Of a stretch of DNA of 64,000 bases, positions 51,080-63,900 are shown piece by piece. The DNA is from Pelargonium tetragonum (lineage: Eukaryota; Streptophyta; Magnoliopsida; Geraniales; Geraniaceae). Within the stretch, counting starts at the first letter, position 1; each line of letters begins with the position of its first letter. A program made the position numbers and the translations under genes. The notes beneath the pieces were generated by a model. It saw nothing but the letters and a program-made list of their open reading frames with translations. It searched no databases and was not told where the DNA came from. Where the stretch lies: contig JAYMTL010000014.1 in the NCBI GenBank assembly GCA_036897445.1, positions 62,001 to 126,000 on the forward strand. The letters are read 5' to 3'.

Positions 51080-51350
51080 AGGGATAGACTTGTACTGTGC
51101 AGCTTAAGATAATACCTCTACCTTTAATCTTAGAGGTCATATGGGTCTTCTTGTTGCCTGGAGCTAGAATCTTAGCTTTCTATAGACCTGCCTTGTGTTA
51201 CTCTTCCCATCTTCTTAAGACCTATACTCAAAGTCTTTGCAGCTAGACCCGTCATAAGAGCTGTTATACTTTTCTCGATAATATTTGCATTTTGTGTCTT
51301 AGTCTTCAGAGCTTGACTTTCGCTACAGCCTTTAACTTAAAGAACCCCCC
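51080..51350 (-). repeat. Family-A dispersed repeat, reversed segment K
   Basis: Read on the minus strand, it has AAGAAGATGGGAAGAGTAAC followed by ACAAGGCAGG, comparable with the AGAAGAGTAACAACCCGG stretch of segment F near 52930, and GGTCTAGCTGC, comparable with GGTCTAGCTCC in segment G near 54708. One stretch ending at 51172 stays open for about 55 codons and reads in part ITALMTGLAAKTLSIGLKKM, a plausible amphipathic protein piece I cannot assign. I treat it as a fossil segment of the same family. Confidence 0.35.
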
Positions 51351-52737
51351 GAAAAATTTCTATTATACATTATTACCCGCTAGAAAGATAAAGAAGACTT
51401 ATATTATCTTTGACTTTTCTTCTTTATTACATTACAAAATTCCTTACAATTTCTTAGATCTTGGTTAAGTAAGGGGTTGAGCCCGATTTACCCCTGAATT
51501 CTGAGCGGAGTTTCTTAAAATGACTCTCTCTAAAGACCAAAGTAACTCAGTTTACGTATAATTGTTTAATTCAAGCAGACACCCAACAAGATTGAGGGAG
51601 GCAAAGGAAAGTGCTTTTTTTTCCTTATTCACGTATCTTCAACTTAGATTTTGTTTCATGTCAGATTTGTTTTTGCGCGAACTGCATTCGATTAAAAGCA
51701 CAGGTTCAAACCGGCTCCTTTTTATAAGTTCGAAAGCGCAAAAAGACTCCTAATTTGTTCTCAATCAAATACAGCTAGCCGAAGCATGCATTATAGACTG
51801 AGCAGTCTAGAGGCAACTGTATGCAAAAAATCTTCTTAAGGTGTGGTTGAAATCTAATTTAGTAAGTAGTAGAAAAAGAAGGAGCCCCTATCGAAATTCA
51901 AGCTCTTTCTAACAGAATAGATGCTGGGCTTTTTTGTTTAGAGTGTACTACTAATTCAATAACAAAATTATACTAAGAAAAATATTATCAAATGAAAAAT
52001 CTCCCGTCTCGGACAAGGCTCGGCTTTACTTATACTTAACTTAAAACAATCTAGAAAATTATGAAGAACTAAAACTTATTCTCTTAAACTCGTGAGTGCT
52101 TTGATCTGGATTGCGATTACTAGTTTGCCTAGTGTTCTTTTTAGTTACTATATTGAGATGGGGACCCTAGTTTTCGTTGAGTAGGTCGAGAAAAGGCTCC
52201 TAGAGTACGGGTAACAAATCACAAAATTTTCATGGCATTTCGTGCTGTTTGCAAGCTCACTAAATTTAGACTTTCATTTTGATTGAGGAATTAAATAGGT
52301 TCGGGTTTATCGGGCCTTTCTAGAGAATACCCGGGAAATTTCTTTTAGTTTAAGAGTTGTAACTAATAAAAGCTTTTGCTTCTCGACTCTCGGCTACCAA
52401 TAAAGATTTAAAAACTACAATTCTACTTGGGGGTGTTAGCAGTACTATATTTCATAATGGATGATTCATTTTAAGGGTACGCTTCTATAAGGTGCCCATC
52501 GAGCGAGATTGTCTAAGTTCTGGTTCAGACTACCGGGCTTTGTACGGACTGCTTTTGGCTATCGACATTCTAATTGTAAAACTGTGAGTATTTTAGTTAT
52601 ATTACTTAATACCAATTAAAAAGCTTTTACTAGACACCCCCTTTTAGCACCCGGTTTCTACTATAAAAATTCTTGAGTTGCTTTAGACTTTATAGTAAAT
52701 ACTCATATTACATACGAATACAAAGAATTATAACTAA
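51351..52737. other. AT-rich non-coding background (texture X)
   Basis: The open frame at 51562-51753 has no recognisable product. A TTCAAACCGG word near 51704 resembles a T-loop but has no partner arms. Nothing else is supported. Confidence 0.6.
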
Positions 52738-52777
52738 AACTAAAATAGCGGAGAGACTATGCTAATAAGAAAGATTT
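52738..52777 (-). repeat. Arm 2 of a perfect 40-bp inverted repeat
   Basis: Begins AACTAAAATAGCGGAGAGAC and is the exact reverse complement of 48476-48515, 4.2 kb away. It abuts the start of the family-A segment F. Homologous recombination between the two arms would invert the 4.2 kb between them. Confidence 0.95.
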
Positions 52778-53640
52778 AACTACTTAACTACCTGGAAGCT
52801 ATGAAGGAAGGAAAGACCCTAGCAACGAGGAGTACAATAAAAGAGAATAACTACAGGAGCTCCTTTTTAGAATAAGTAAGATAGGTATAGTTCCTAAGAA
52901 AAGTATGGCAGCTAAGAAGAAGGGTATGCAGAAGAGTAACAACCCGGTTAAGAAGAAAGAAGTAAGTCAAACAAGTCTAGTAACTAGTAAGTCATAAGAA
53001 TTGAGTAAGACTAAGAAAAGTCAATATTTAATATTTGAACCTATTACTCATGAAAATGACTCTGCTGTTAGAGACCCCCTTACCTATAGATTTGCAGGTT
53101 TTAAGACTTGGAATAAAGGTTTGGTTCAGGAAAAGATATTGACGACCAAAGTTCCAGATACCACACAAGCGAAGGGAATTTCTATTCCTATAATTGACTT
53201 TACGACAATACCGACAAAGAATAGAACTGAATCACGAACTGTAAAGAAGACTCTAAGGCACTGAGAGACCCTTATTTGTTGCACTAGGTTACTAACGAGA
53301 GACCTATTTTGAAAGAGAGAGCTAATACTGAAACTGACTAAGCTACTAAAGATTGATCTAAAAAGAACTGTTTACTAGAGACTAGAAAAGATATATATAT
53401 AAGGTAAATAAGAAACTCACTTCCATCAACTAAGTAGAAAAGGTAGCCAGCCTTGACTTCTAATGCGAGAGCCTATTTCTAATACTTGAGAGAAAGGGGC
53501 CGAGATAGTTACACGAAAATGGTTTTAGTAGAAGTTGAGGATAAATTCAGTTGATAACTATATAGGGTAAGATTCGGAGAATGAGAAATAGAGTGTCAAA
53601 TAGAGGTAGTCTAGACTTGATTATTAAGATTAAAGTATTC
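52778..53640 (+). repeat. Family-A dispersed repeat, segment F
   Basis: It opens with purine-rich words: GGTATAGTTCCTAAGAAAAG, like GGTATAGCTCCTA of segment A near 7288, and AAGAAGAAAGAAGTAAGTCA, like the AAGTAAGTC words of segments D, E and G. A short frame from 52905 starts MAAKKKGMQKSNNPVKKKEV and is strongly basic. Further on, the patch keeps normal CpA/TpG and contains the 87-codon open frame at 53001-53264. The texture fades into background after about 53480. It is a decayed copy of the same repeat, with an unusually well-kept middle. Confidence 0.4.
53001..53264 (+). CDS. Hypothetical open frame, 87 codons (doubtful)
   Basis: This is the most protein-like open frame in the window. Its composition is balanced (for example EPITHENDSAVRDPLTYRFA and ISIPIIDFTTIPTKN), it has no low-complexity shadow, and its DNA does not show the CpA depletion of the background. 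It would have to start at TTG, there is no signal peptide or membrane segment, and I recognise no family. It lies inside a family-A segment, so it is most likely a surviving piece of a repeated element's coding region rather than a host gene. Confidence 0.15.
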   Translation: MSKTKKSQYLIFEPITHENDSAVRDPLTYRFAGFKTWNKGLVQEKILTTKVPDTTQAKGISIPIIDFTTIPTKNRTESRTVKKTLRH

Positions 53641-54469
53641 TAGAACTGGTTTGGCTTTAACTGCAATCAGAGACTGCCAACAAACTTTAGACTTTGTTTA
53701 TGGCTTTTAAAAAGTACTTCATATACGACTTAATTTCAGACGGGAAACCCAAGAGTCTTGGTCTACACTAAAACAGAAATTAGTTAAGATTTTTTTTGGG
53801 GGGGATCTCGTTTCTATCAAAAATACCCTACTATAATTTGGGTTTCCTACTACAGTGCACTATGCGCTCTCTCTGATAAAGAATTCAAGTAAGCAACTTA
53901 TAGATATAGACGCTTAGCAAGCTCTCGGCTTTTAATTAGAAAGACTTTAAGTAATTTGTTGTTATGGTTCTCAAAGAAAGAATTTTAGTGTTTAGGATAT
54001 GGAATAATAGTAATAGATAACTTAAAAAACGAATTATTAAGCAAAGCACTCAAGGTCTTTAATTAAATACACTAAATAAGGGTTGCTTAAAATTTTAAAA
54101 AGGACGCAGGTCTAACACCTCCTATTTGCTCAAACTATCATGGGCTCGTGGTTTTAGTGTGCTTAAGTATCCCTTACTATTTCTTTGTACAAGGGGGCTA
54201 CGGGTTTCGTCCGATATTTATTAAATTTGAGTTGGGTTAACTTCTAGTTTTAGAAAAAGAATAGAGCTCTTCCATTATATTATATAAATGTAAAAGCCTC
54301 CTGATAAATAATAAGGGGCTCCTATCAAAAAGCATAATAAATGAACCGTGTATCATAAATAGACATATCTCAAAAAAATATACTGGGAATGTAGAGTCTC
54401 TGAACTTAATAGGGATAGGGGTTACTAAGTTATGCAGTTGCTTACTTTAGATAGAAAACTATCAAGGTA
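53641..54469. other. AT-rich non-coding background (texture X)
   Basis: No open frame of 60 codons or RNA gene. A G run (GGGGGGG, near 53798-53804) is the longest homopolymer of G in the window. Nothing else is supported. Confidence 0.6.
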
Positions 54470-54960
54470 GTAAAGAGAGAGGCTGGTGCAAAGGCTTCCC
54501 TTCCTCATAGTACAATACTCTTATCTCTCGACTTACTTATTAAAAAAACTATAAATCTAAGAACTTTAACTATAAAAGACTTATAACTTATACTAATAGT
54601 AATACATTTCCAGTAAATGAAGGAAAGACTAAAGACAATAGGTACAGGCAAGAACAAGCATAAGCTCCATATGTCCCCTATTTCCCGGAGGAGTCCTGGT
54701 CTAGCTCCTATTACTAATGGTAGTATAGGTTCTAATACAGATATAGCAATGATACAGAGTAATAACGAAGAAGTAAGTCTTTAAAGAAATAAGAAAGAAG
54801 TGGAACGGGTAAGTCGTGGGTGTACTATTGGCGCGAGTAAAGTCTTTTTATATACATAATGCAAATTACCAGCGACTGTTGCAATTCGAGTTCGCCTTAG
54901 TGTCCTTTCATCGACCAGCTAGACCACAGGGCGTAGCAAGACCGAAGAGATGTCTTCTAA
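54470..54960 (+). repeat. Family-A dispersed repeat, segment G
   Basis: It carries GGTCTAGCTCCTATTACTAA, similar to GGTATAGCTCCTATCGCTC in segment A, then TCTAATACAGATATAGC, similar to the AATACAGATACAG word of segment B, then AACGAAGAAGTAAGTC, similar to segments D and F. The order of the three words is kept. An ATG frame of 55 codons lies at 54617-54784. The end is uncertain; a weak tRNA-like D-arm word near 54910-54935 falls inside it but was not accepted as a tRNA. Confidence 0.45.
54617..54784 (+). CDS. Hypothetical small open frame, 55 codons (doubtful)
   Basis: It starts with ATG and reads in part MSPISRRSPGLAPITNG, with a basic first third and a Ser/Asn/Ile-rich rest. There is no signal peptide and no domain I recognise. 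Because its DNA is made of family-A words found at five or more other places, it is probably a piece of the repeated element's former coding region and not an independent gene. Confidence 0.12.
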   Translation: MKERLKTIGTGKNKHKLHMSPISRRSPGLAPITNGSIGSNTDIAMIQSNNEEVSL

Positions 54961-57900
54961 TTAGAATCTAAATCCTAGCTACTCTAACTAAGGCAAACAA
55001 GTGCTCGTCGGAGTATTTATTATTAAAGGGAAGCTCTTTTATCCGGAATTTACCTCTTCGAGCTTTCCGTGTGATAACCTGGTTTATTAATTTTTTATTA
55101 TAGAAGCTCGACCCCCGAGACCGACCTAGTCTCGGTTTACTTTTGCACTAAAAAAAGCTCCCTTAGGCTAAAAAAGAGGTTGGTATACCCTTTTATTAGA
55201 CATCTAAAAAAATTTTATGGGTTCGAAATGCGGGTAAATAATCCCAAGAAATTCCTTAGGAAAAGTACCCGTTCTCGGTCAAGTGTAATCTTTATATGTG
55301 TGGATTTTTTTCTTTTAATTGTATACGTCCGGTTCCTTTTATTCTATTACAGAATGCATTCAACCCCTTTTTTTGTAAGAGTCTAAAGCCAAGCTATGCT
55401 ATGGGGTATTCCTCAAAATAACCTAAAATTTTAGAAAGAGTCCTGAAAAAAGCTTGATTGAGTGCCTTTTCTGAGAAGAGGAAGAGCTAAAAAAATGTCT
55501 CCACTTGAGGATTTTCTAAGCTCTATTTTAGCATTTTTGAGTTTACTTTACTTTTTATATTGTGGATCCCAATTCATTACCAGATTAGCCCTAACGAGGT
55601 CTCCTCATCTTACTCAAAAAAGGAAGTCTAATACCTTATAGTACAAATCCCTTTCTTTTAGGATCCTAGAGCAATAAACTTCATCTCTAAACTTTAAACT
55701 TTCTTTAATTAAAGAGAATTTCCCACTTATTACATACAGGACTTTGCTTCGTAGCGCCCGGACGGAGTCCTGCTGTGAGGATTTCTAAATAAAACTGTAC
55801 TTTTAGAAGGGTCTTCCTTTTGATGAGATCCAGGCTTGCTTTTTTATTTTATATTACTATAATATTAGCTCTTTTGGTTACTTAGTAGTGCAGCAAAGGG
55901 CTCCCTTTTTAAGGGTGTTTATAATTACCTTATTTGCGGAGGTGTCCTAGTATTTCCGGTAGGATTCTGGGATATGTTCTGCTTGATTGAACCCCAGCAA
56001 TAAAGGTTTAAGAGAAGCTTTAGTTTACCTGCAAAGTCTTCCCGAGTATAAAGTAGAGACCCGATTCTTACAGAGGCTTTTACTGATACATACCTGGGAA
56101 TTCCTTTTCAATAAAAAAAGTACTAAACAAAAAGGAAATAACTTTACTAGACTAGAAAACGACCCTTAATACAGGGTATCCCAAAGCCTAACTAAAGAGT
56201 TTAAAAGAGATTTTTGAGTAACATGAGCTCTTTTTGTAAACATTCAAAACCCAGGATTTTGACCTTAAAATTATAGTTTTGTTTTATAATTTAGTTAGAT
56301 CTCTTGTTGAATTTAATTAAAAACTAGGCTAAATGATGAGTACGGTCATTCTGAAAGGGGCTCCAATTAACGGAAAAGGTTATAGTGGCCTGTGCTAGTG
56401 GGAATAAAAAGCATATGCAAAAGCTCCTACTTGTGTACGAAAAGGGCCCATCACGAAGATGTAAAGAAGTACGAGTAACGCAAAATAAGGCGAGGTTTTT
56501 ATACTCAGGTCTCCCTGTAGGAGTGAGTCAGCCATACACTTCTTTCACAAAAACCTATTACTTAATTAGATAGAGTAGAAAGAGAGCATTCTAGTGCCTG
56601 TGTGAGGACAGGGGAATTTAAAGAATGTTACATACATAAGTTTACTAATCTAGGATGCTGTAAAGGATTCTTATCCAAATCTTTATCTGGGCTATATAAA
56701 TAAAGCAAAAATTTCCATTAGGAGATACTAGTGAACTCACTAGGGATATTCTATATGTTTGATTTAGCTACTTCGTTATAGTTACGCGGCGGAGGGCTAC
56801 CCTTATTATATAATACAACTATACAATTACTGGATTTATTTCGAAACCCTTTAAAATTTTTGGATATTACTCGTCTAATAAAGAAAGGTAAAAAGCCCTG
56901 AACTTCCTTACTTCTTTGCCTAAATAAAAAAACCTCCATATACACTATATCCTAAAAAAGCCTCATAAATAATGAAGGGAGAAGTAGTTCCCAAGAGTGC
57001 CCAGAAACTCTCTAAAGTAGTATACCCAGAGAATCCTTTAACAAAGATAAAGGGGATCCACTAAATTATCAGTAAACAAAAATGACAGCTAAAGCTCAAG
57101 GATAAACCCTAAAAATCCGTATCAAGTCTATCCAGGTACACTCATTTTTCGCAGAAAGGGTTTCTCTAAGGAGGATTTTCCCCGGAAATAAATAGCCCCG
57201 CAACTGACCACTTACTAGCGGAGCAATAAAGCAATAAAGGGGTCCGTTCTTCTTCCCAACCTCGGTTGCCATCTACTCTCCGCTGTGTTCCTTAAAAAGA
57301 CTATATCTAATATGAAAAAGCTAGTCAATACATAAAAATTTCTGGTAGTTATGAAAGTAGCTCTTTTATAAAAAAAGGGGTTCTTGTTCTACATTGTGGA
57401 ATTCCCCGTAGTTTAGACCAATACCTGGATTTGGGAAAAAAAAGCTTGAATTAGCTGTGGTTTTAAGGGCTTTAGGTCCACTTGTACCAGGTACAATTAA
57501 TTAGGAGAGCTTCTGATAATTGTAAGGAGCGTTCAATTCGCAGTAGAGTACCTCCCTCAAACTTCCTGGGGCGCATCCCTATGCTCGTATAACCGGGCCC
57601 TTTTTGTGCCGGGCCTAAATCTGAAAGGTCCCCTTAATTCTTTAACTGTTTTTCCAAGCCGCTTCGGGATTGTATGCAAGACCTGTTCTAGCTTGTAAAA
57701 GGTACTCCAAAGGGCGGACGCTGCATAAAATAAAGTAATCAGGGACTTTCTTACTAAAACTAAGGAGGAGCCTTCATTTGGGAGTTTATAGATGCTGTAA
57801 TCCACTCTGGCTACCTAAGAAGAAGATAAAACTTTCTGTTGGGATATGGGATCTTTATTCAGAAACGGGCCTTGCTTCGAGGTCTAAAGCTTACTGTGCA

Positions 57901-60900
57901 TACGAAACTTTTTTTGTCTTTAACTTAGCTCAGAGCCTATTTTACTGAATTTAAATGTAAATTTCTTTTATACCAAACACTTTGTGCTCTTAAGGAAACC
58001 CGCCCTGGGTTATACTTACTAACGAAGCATTCTTTTTATACTTCTGGGGCATTTTCCATCATTGTGAAAGATCCATTTCCATATTGAGCTGCTCTTTTTT
58101 AAGAAAGGAAAGGTTTGTTAAATCTATAGGGGTTCTCTTCTTATTGCCCAAGAAATTTCTACGCCCCACCTATTGTATTCAAGTAGAATAGCCTGCTTTT
58201 TAACAAGAGATAGAAAAAATCTACCCTGTGCTCTACAAGGGGTCTATACTAATAAACAGGATCCTTGTTTTTATATTTATCTGACGATTTAAATAAAGGG
58301 CTGCAAATTTAAAAAGTAAGGCTACTTTACAAAGAGTTTAGATCTCAAAACAAAAGTCCTAGAGACCTTTCCCGGTCTTATAAATTTATTCCCTACGTAG
58401 ATAAAGTTTTGACTATTGATTGATGCCCCTAAGATTGGGAGACCCTCTCAAAATCCGAAAAATGAACTTCGGATAGAACGACCCGACGCTTGCACAAAAC
58501 CTTCCTTTTGAAGCCTTTCCTTAATTAAATTGTTAGGAGTTATCTTGGATTCCTAAGTTTTATAGTAGCAAGTACACTCTTAAGTTCTCCCTTTAGTTCT
58601 ATTCATTAAAACCCTGTTTAGATAAGATATGGATAGGCCGCAAGCAGTTTCATGGGTATACATTTTAACATCCCTAGAATCCCTTTGTATTTGGCGCCGA
58701 TCTGCAATTCAATTTGTGTTCCCGGCTAAAACAAAAAAGTATTTACTAATGAAAAGCGAATTTCTATATCTCATAGTATTTAAAATCCTTAAGACTGACA
58801 TTTCGTTAAGAAAAGAGTCCTTTATACAAGGAAGAGACACAAAATAAAAATATCTATTTTTATCTCTGTTCTGTCAATTCAAGATCTTATGCTTTGTCTT
58901 TGAAATAATTATGCTTAACTTAACCCTAAGGGAGCCCCTTAACAGGGCGAACCCTCGGGCATATAAAATACCTATACGCATTTCTCCATATGAATTACCG
59001 ATATCCTATTGAGGCTACACATCTCAAAAAAGTACACTCCTTAAACCTAGGAATAAACCAAATATTTATTCTAACTTAACAGCCCGTAAAAACTACACTG
59101 TACAAAGTACTGCCTCAGGAATTTCTATGTCCTAATCTTGGAATAAGCTAGGGCTGCCCCTTACAAATAGAGGAGATACTAACTCTTATAAATTATTTAA
59201 TTAGTTTGATTTTTGTTTTAATGCTACCGGGAACTATCTGTAACCTAACTAAAAAGCTATTTTTTAGGGATACCCTCACCGTAAGAGACTTTTTTTTAAA
59301 CTTTATCAAAATAGGGTTCTAGAAACAGAAATATGTAGAAGTCTACCACTAGTGAGTAAATAAATTAACCTACAAATACAGGGTTACCCACGGTCTAACA
59401 AAAAGTATTAAACTCTGCCCTTTAATTACTAGTAGTTCCCAGCCTTGGTAGCTAAAAATCTATACTAATTAAGAAATGAAAGAGAATACTCTTACAAAAA
59501 AGTACCCAGGGCCCCTCAGGCAGCTGCTTTGTAAATTATAGGATTGTGCACTTCTAAAAAAAAAGCTACTTTTGTCAAATACCACTCTTTTTTAATTCAT
59601 AACATCCCTTTCTAGACTCATAAAATAACAACCGCGGAGCTTATATCTTAAGGAATACTTGATACTGGAATATAAGATATATTTTCGGTTTTCTAATTAC
59701 TAGGAATAATTCCCTATTAGGAGTGCCCCGCTTTTCCCTTAAAAACCTTAGTAAATTGACAAAAGCATACAAGTAAGCCTATAAAGAGTTTTAGCCCATT
59801 CATTAGGTCATATAATGGATTTCTTGAGTTTAGTTAACTATCTGATTTATCCTGATTCAATTGTAATAATTCTAAGTCCTATAATTAGTTCTTAGTTCGT
59901 TCTTCAGCAGGATTTCTTTAGGGGTCTTGTAGTGTACGAGATGCATACGCAAAGGAACCCTGGTTATATTTAGACGGGGTGCTTTTTCTTAAGAAGTGTA
60001 AAATAAAGTAGAAAGGGAAGTCTATAAAAAATGCAAAAAGGGCCCTTTTATATACCTATACCACAGTAGATAAGAGCTTCGAATGTCCTAAAAAAAGGGC
60101 ATAAGGAATCCTTTTACTTTCTCTGAAGCTATATCAATACTATCCAGCAAAACCCGATACTATTTTAACTGCCCCCCCTAAAGCTTCATTGGCCTGCTTT
60201 CCTCCCTTATATATCTATGAATCCATTGGAAATTTTGTTAACACTCCGGTAACTCAAGTATACGAGCATTGTACAATATTCCCAACAAGCCCGTAATTGA
60301 GAACCCTTAAAAAGAAATTTGGTTTTAGTAGTTTTCGTTAAATTCTGGTATATAAAACCTCCTCTGTAGAAGACGCTCATTGTTGGATTGTGGATTTCTT
60401 GGCATTGGGAAGTGCAAAAGTAGAGGTTCCTTAATAAGTTAAAAATCGTAAAAGGGTTAAATTTCTGCAATTAATCTGAAATTTAAAAAGATAATAGAGA
60501 GGATTTCCAGTAGTCTAGTGCTCACGCTATTTAGAGAAAATTGGTCAAAAGGTCAAAGTTTATATAAACTCTTTCCTTATAATGGGCCTTCCAGGTCCTT
60601 TATAAAATAAGGAGCAGAACTTTTACGGCAAGAAATTGAATTAATGGATATCACTATACTCGTCCTTTTTAGTTCCTAAAGATTTTAACTTAGCTGCTAA
60701 TATAGATAAAAAGGCTCTCTTGTGTCTTAATATTAGAGTCTTAAAAAAATGACAAGGTCTGAAAATGGGCCAGGCAAGGTATCGCAAGACTTTACTCTAG
60801 TAATAACTATACAAAACAAATATTCTAAAAAATCCTCTTGCGTAGTCCCGGAATCCTTTTTTTTATTTCCTTATAACAAAAACTCTTACGGGTACTTTTT

Positions 60901-63900
60901 TAGAGTATCCCGAGTTGTCGCTTATAATTTAAAAAAGGGTTAACTCCTTTTTAGCAGTCTCCTACACCTAAAACCCTCTTTATTTTACAGTACCTGGAGG
61001 TTGGCTCTTTTAACAGAGAATAGAGTTTTATTTCCTCAATTTTTATGAGTTCAATATGCTCTGTGTTTCCTAAAGCGATTCTAATATAGGGGCTTCTCTT
61101 CTCGGCTAAAACTTGTGCTTAGTTAACGGATTCTAAATAGGAGTTAGATCGTGATTCTGCAAACAGGAAAATCCTAGCTTCAAAAAAGCTTACTTTACGT
61201 TTTTATTTCTGCCCTTGCTCCTGCACTAAATCAGGTCTTAAGTCACTACTATTAAAAATTTAGCTTAAAATAACGACCCCCTCCCGGATACTCCAAAAAG
61301 GTAAATTTAGAAGTCGAGATTAACAAGAGTCCTTTGTAGAGAACTGAAGAAGGTAACCCTTTACTAAGCACAACAAGGGGTTCCTGAAACATACGTTTAA
61401 AAGATATTTTCTACCTTTTCTAAGTATAGTTCTTTGATACCGTATTAATTAAAAAGATGCTTATAAATAGACATTGCGTAAGTTTGACTACTCGAGCTAT
61501 TGGGTAAAGAAAAGTTCAGATCCTAAAAAGTCAAATTGCGGGGTTCTCAACTTCACGGGAGAGATTTTTTCTCCACTATCAAAGAGTTTGGGCTTATATA
61601 AGTAAGCTAATATAATAATATGCATCCTAGTGAATCTAAACGTAGAGCTCCCTTGCCTTTTTAGAGAAGGGAGACTTCCCTTATATTATATAATAGTGTA
61701 ATAAACCTAGAATCTTTTACTTAACTTACTTTAATAGAGAACCTTTCTTAAGTCTTAAGTATATGAGTTATGTAAATCTTTTAAAGCAGGCTCTTGAGGG
61801 CCCTAAATCTTTCGAAAGTAAATGCAACTTTATTTAATCAAATTCCAAAGGTTCAAATACCTTAGTATATCGTTCTACTTAGGGTTCTAAAAAGGGCACT
61901 TATATCCACGGAGTCAAAAAGAAAGTTTAGAAGCTGTACAGGGATCCTTCGGAATTCCTATGTTAGGAAAGTGTCGAACACTTGATTGAGGCCCGGTTTA
62001 CACGAGCGAGTAGTGTTTCAAAGAGTTTAACTCTCTTGAGGACGGTAAATAGACAAAGGTTTTTTTGTATTTGAGCAAGGAGGACTCCCTTATGCGGTTT
62101 TAGCCAGGGCTGCAAGTTAATATAATACTACAACTCTAAAATCAGGTATAATAAAAAATTTAGATCTTTATGAATGAAAGGCCTTTTGGAGGACTTAAAT
62201 TGCTCCTTTATAACAAGTTAAAGCGCTCGCTAAATGTAAGGTAGTCGACCCTAAGACCACGAAGTGCGATCTCTTTTATATAGTTTTGTAAAGTGCGTCA
62301 TAGGTTTTTCTTGTTTACTAATGTTCTTCCTCGCGAGTTTTTAAAGATATAAAGAAGGACAGTAATAATTTATATATATAAGTTTTATTCCCATCCCAGT
62401 AGGGCTTGCCTATAATGAAATAAATAGTTTATAGCTAGAGTACTGTTGCTGATAAGTTGTGGAATGTCCTATACCTATAAAAGGGTAAGTCATAAATAAG
62501 ATAAAGTTACGTAAATAAGTTGGGTAGAATGGCACTAAAGCCTTTTTGGAAAGCTTTTTTTTACTGGTTTAGTGGTAAAGGGTACAATATCGATAAAAAG
62601 ATAAAAAGGGGGGCTTATTCCTATTTTCCTTAAGGTGGTTGGGGTGCCCCTAATTGCAGGAAAAAATAGAAGTTGTTTATTCAACGAGGTTTTTCGCACT
62701 CGTAAGGCTTTCTTAACCAAACCCTTGAGTGAGGTGTATCCTACTCTCTAAACTAAGGGGATATATGCCTTAAAAAGGGAGATCTCTTACTGCCTATGTA
62801 ATTAATACAAGAAGGTTATTTCAACATTATGTAGTCAATATTGCCTCCTTCTGAAGTATGAACTCCTATCTACTTACTTGTATAGGGTAAACCAAGGCAT
62901 AAACTAGAACTAGACTAGATCTCAATTTGCTTAATATTCTGTTTTAGATATTTTTATTGTTAGACTTCTTAGTGATAAAAAACTTCTAAAAAAGAGTACT
63001 AGAGTACAACTATGCGCCAAGGCTTTTTTAATTACCTAGAAGGAACCCCGGTTATGGGACTGCTTTTTCTACTTTGGGTCCAAGCCCCTTCTTGTAGCTT
63101 CAAAATAAAAAATGACTTAGAAGTGTAAGGAAGAAAAACTTGATTAGAAAATTCCGGATCAAATGATCAAATAAGGTTAAGATACTAAGAATTTGAATTC
63201 TTTTGACTTTATTAACCAACTATATACTGAATAAAAAATAAGCTTAGAAAAGTGCTCTAGTAGGGCGTACTTTTTATTGATTTTATTTTAAGTGGAATTT
63301 TTTCTATTGCGGGACAAAAGTCAAAGTAAAGACTTTTTAAGAAAATAAAGAAAAGATACAATAAAAAGAAAAGTTACGAGACGTATAAGTTCGCAACCAC
63401 ACCCTATTCAATTTTAATAGCAGGAGTGTTCTATCAAAGTCTTAGTTTTCGTTTTTTAGGGTGCCACTTATATTCTATTGAACAAAACCGACTCCAAGAA
63501 GGAACCCAAAATTTGTGTTACAGCAAAAAGGATTTAAATAACGTTGACATACTTGACTGCTGCCTCAAGCTACGCTTTTAGAAAGCCTGTCGATTCATTC
63601 ATAGTTAGAACCTTATGGGGCCTATTTACTTAGAGTAGTAGACTCTTTTTTCTTCTAACTTGCGTCGCTGGGTAATTTATAATAAAAGATTAATTGAATT
63701 CTTGTAAATTTCAGTTTTTACAAATACGTATTTTGATGGTAGATGACTTCTTAAAAACTACAATTTGTTACTGAATTTAAAAGGTTTTTGAGAAACTTAG
63801 GTTAGAATATATAGTATTAGGAAGTTCTGAGAAAAAAAAAATAGTACAAGTATTCGAGAGTTGGGGCTGCCCTTAGAGCTCCTTATGTAAGCGGAGTTTA

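Noticed and set aside
54865-54940. Minus-strand GTGGTCTAGCTGGTC, like a D arm, with AACTCGAATT further on
   Set aside because: Neither the D nor the T stem pairs and the T-loop lacks the GG-TTC start; likely chance.
57482-57496. Palindrome TTGTACC-A-GGTACAA as an operator-like site
   Set aside because: Nothing next to it could be regulated, and palindromes of this size are expected in DNA with this skew.
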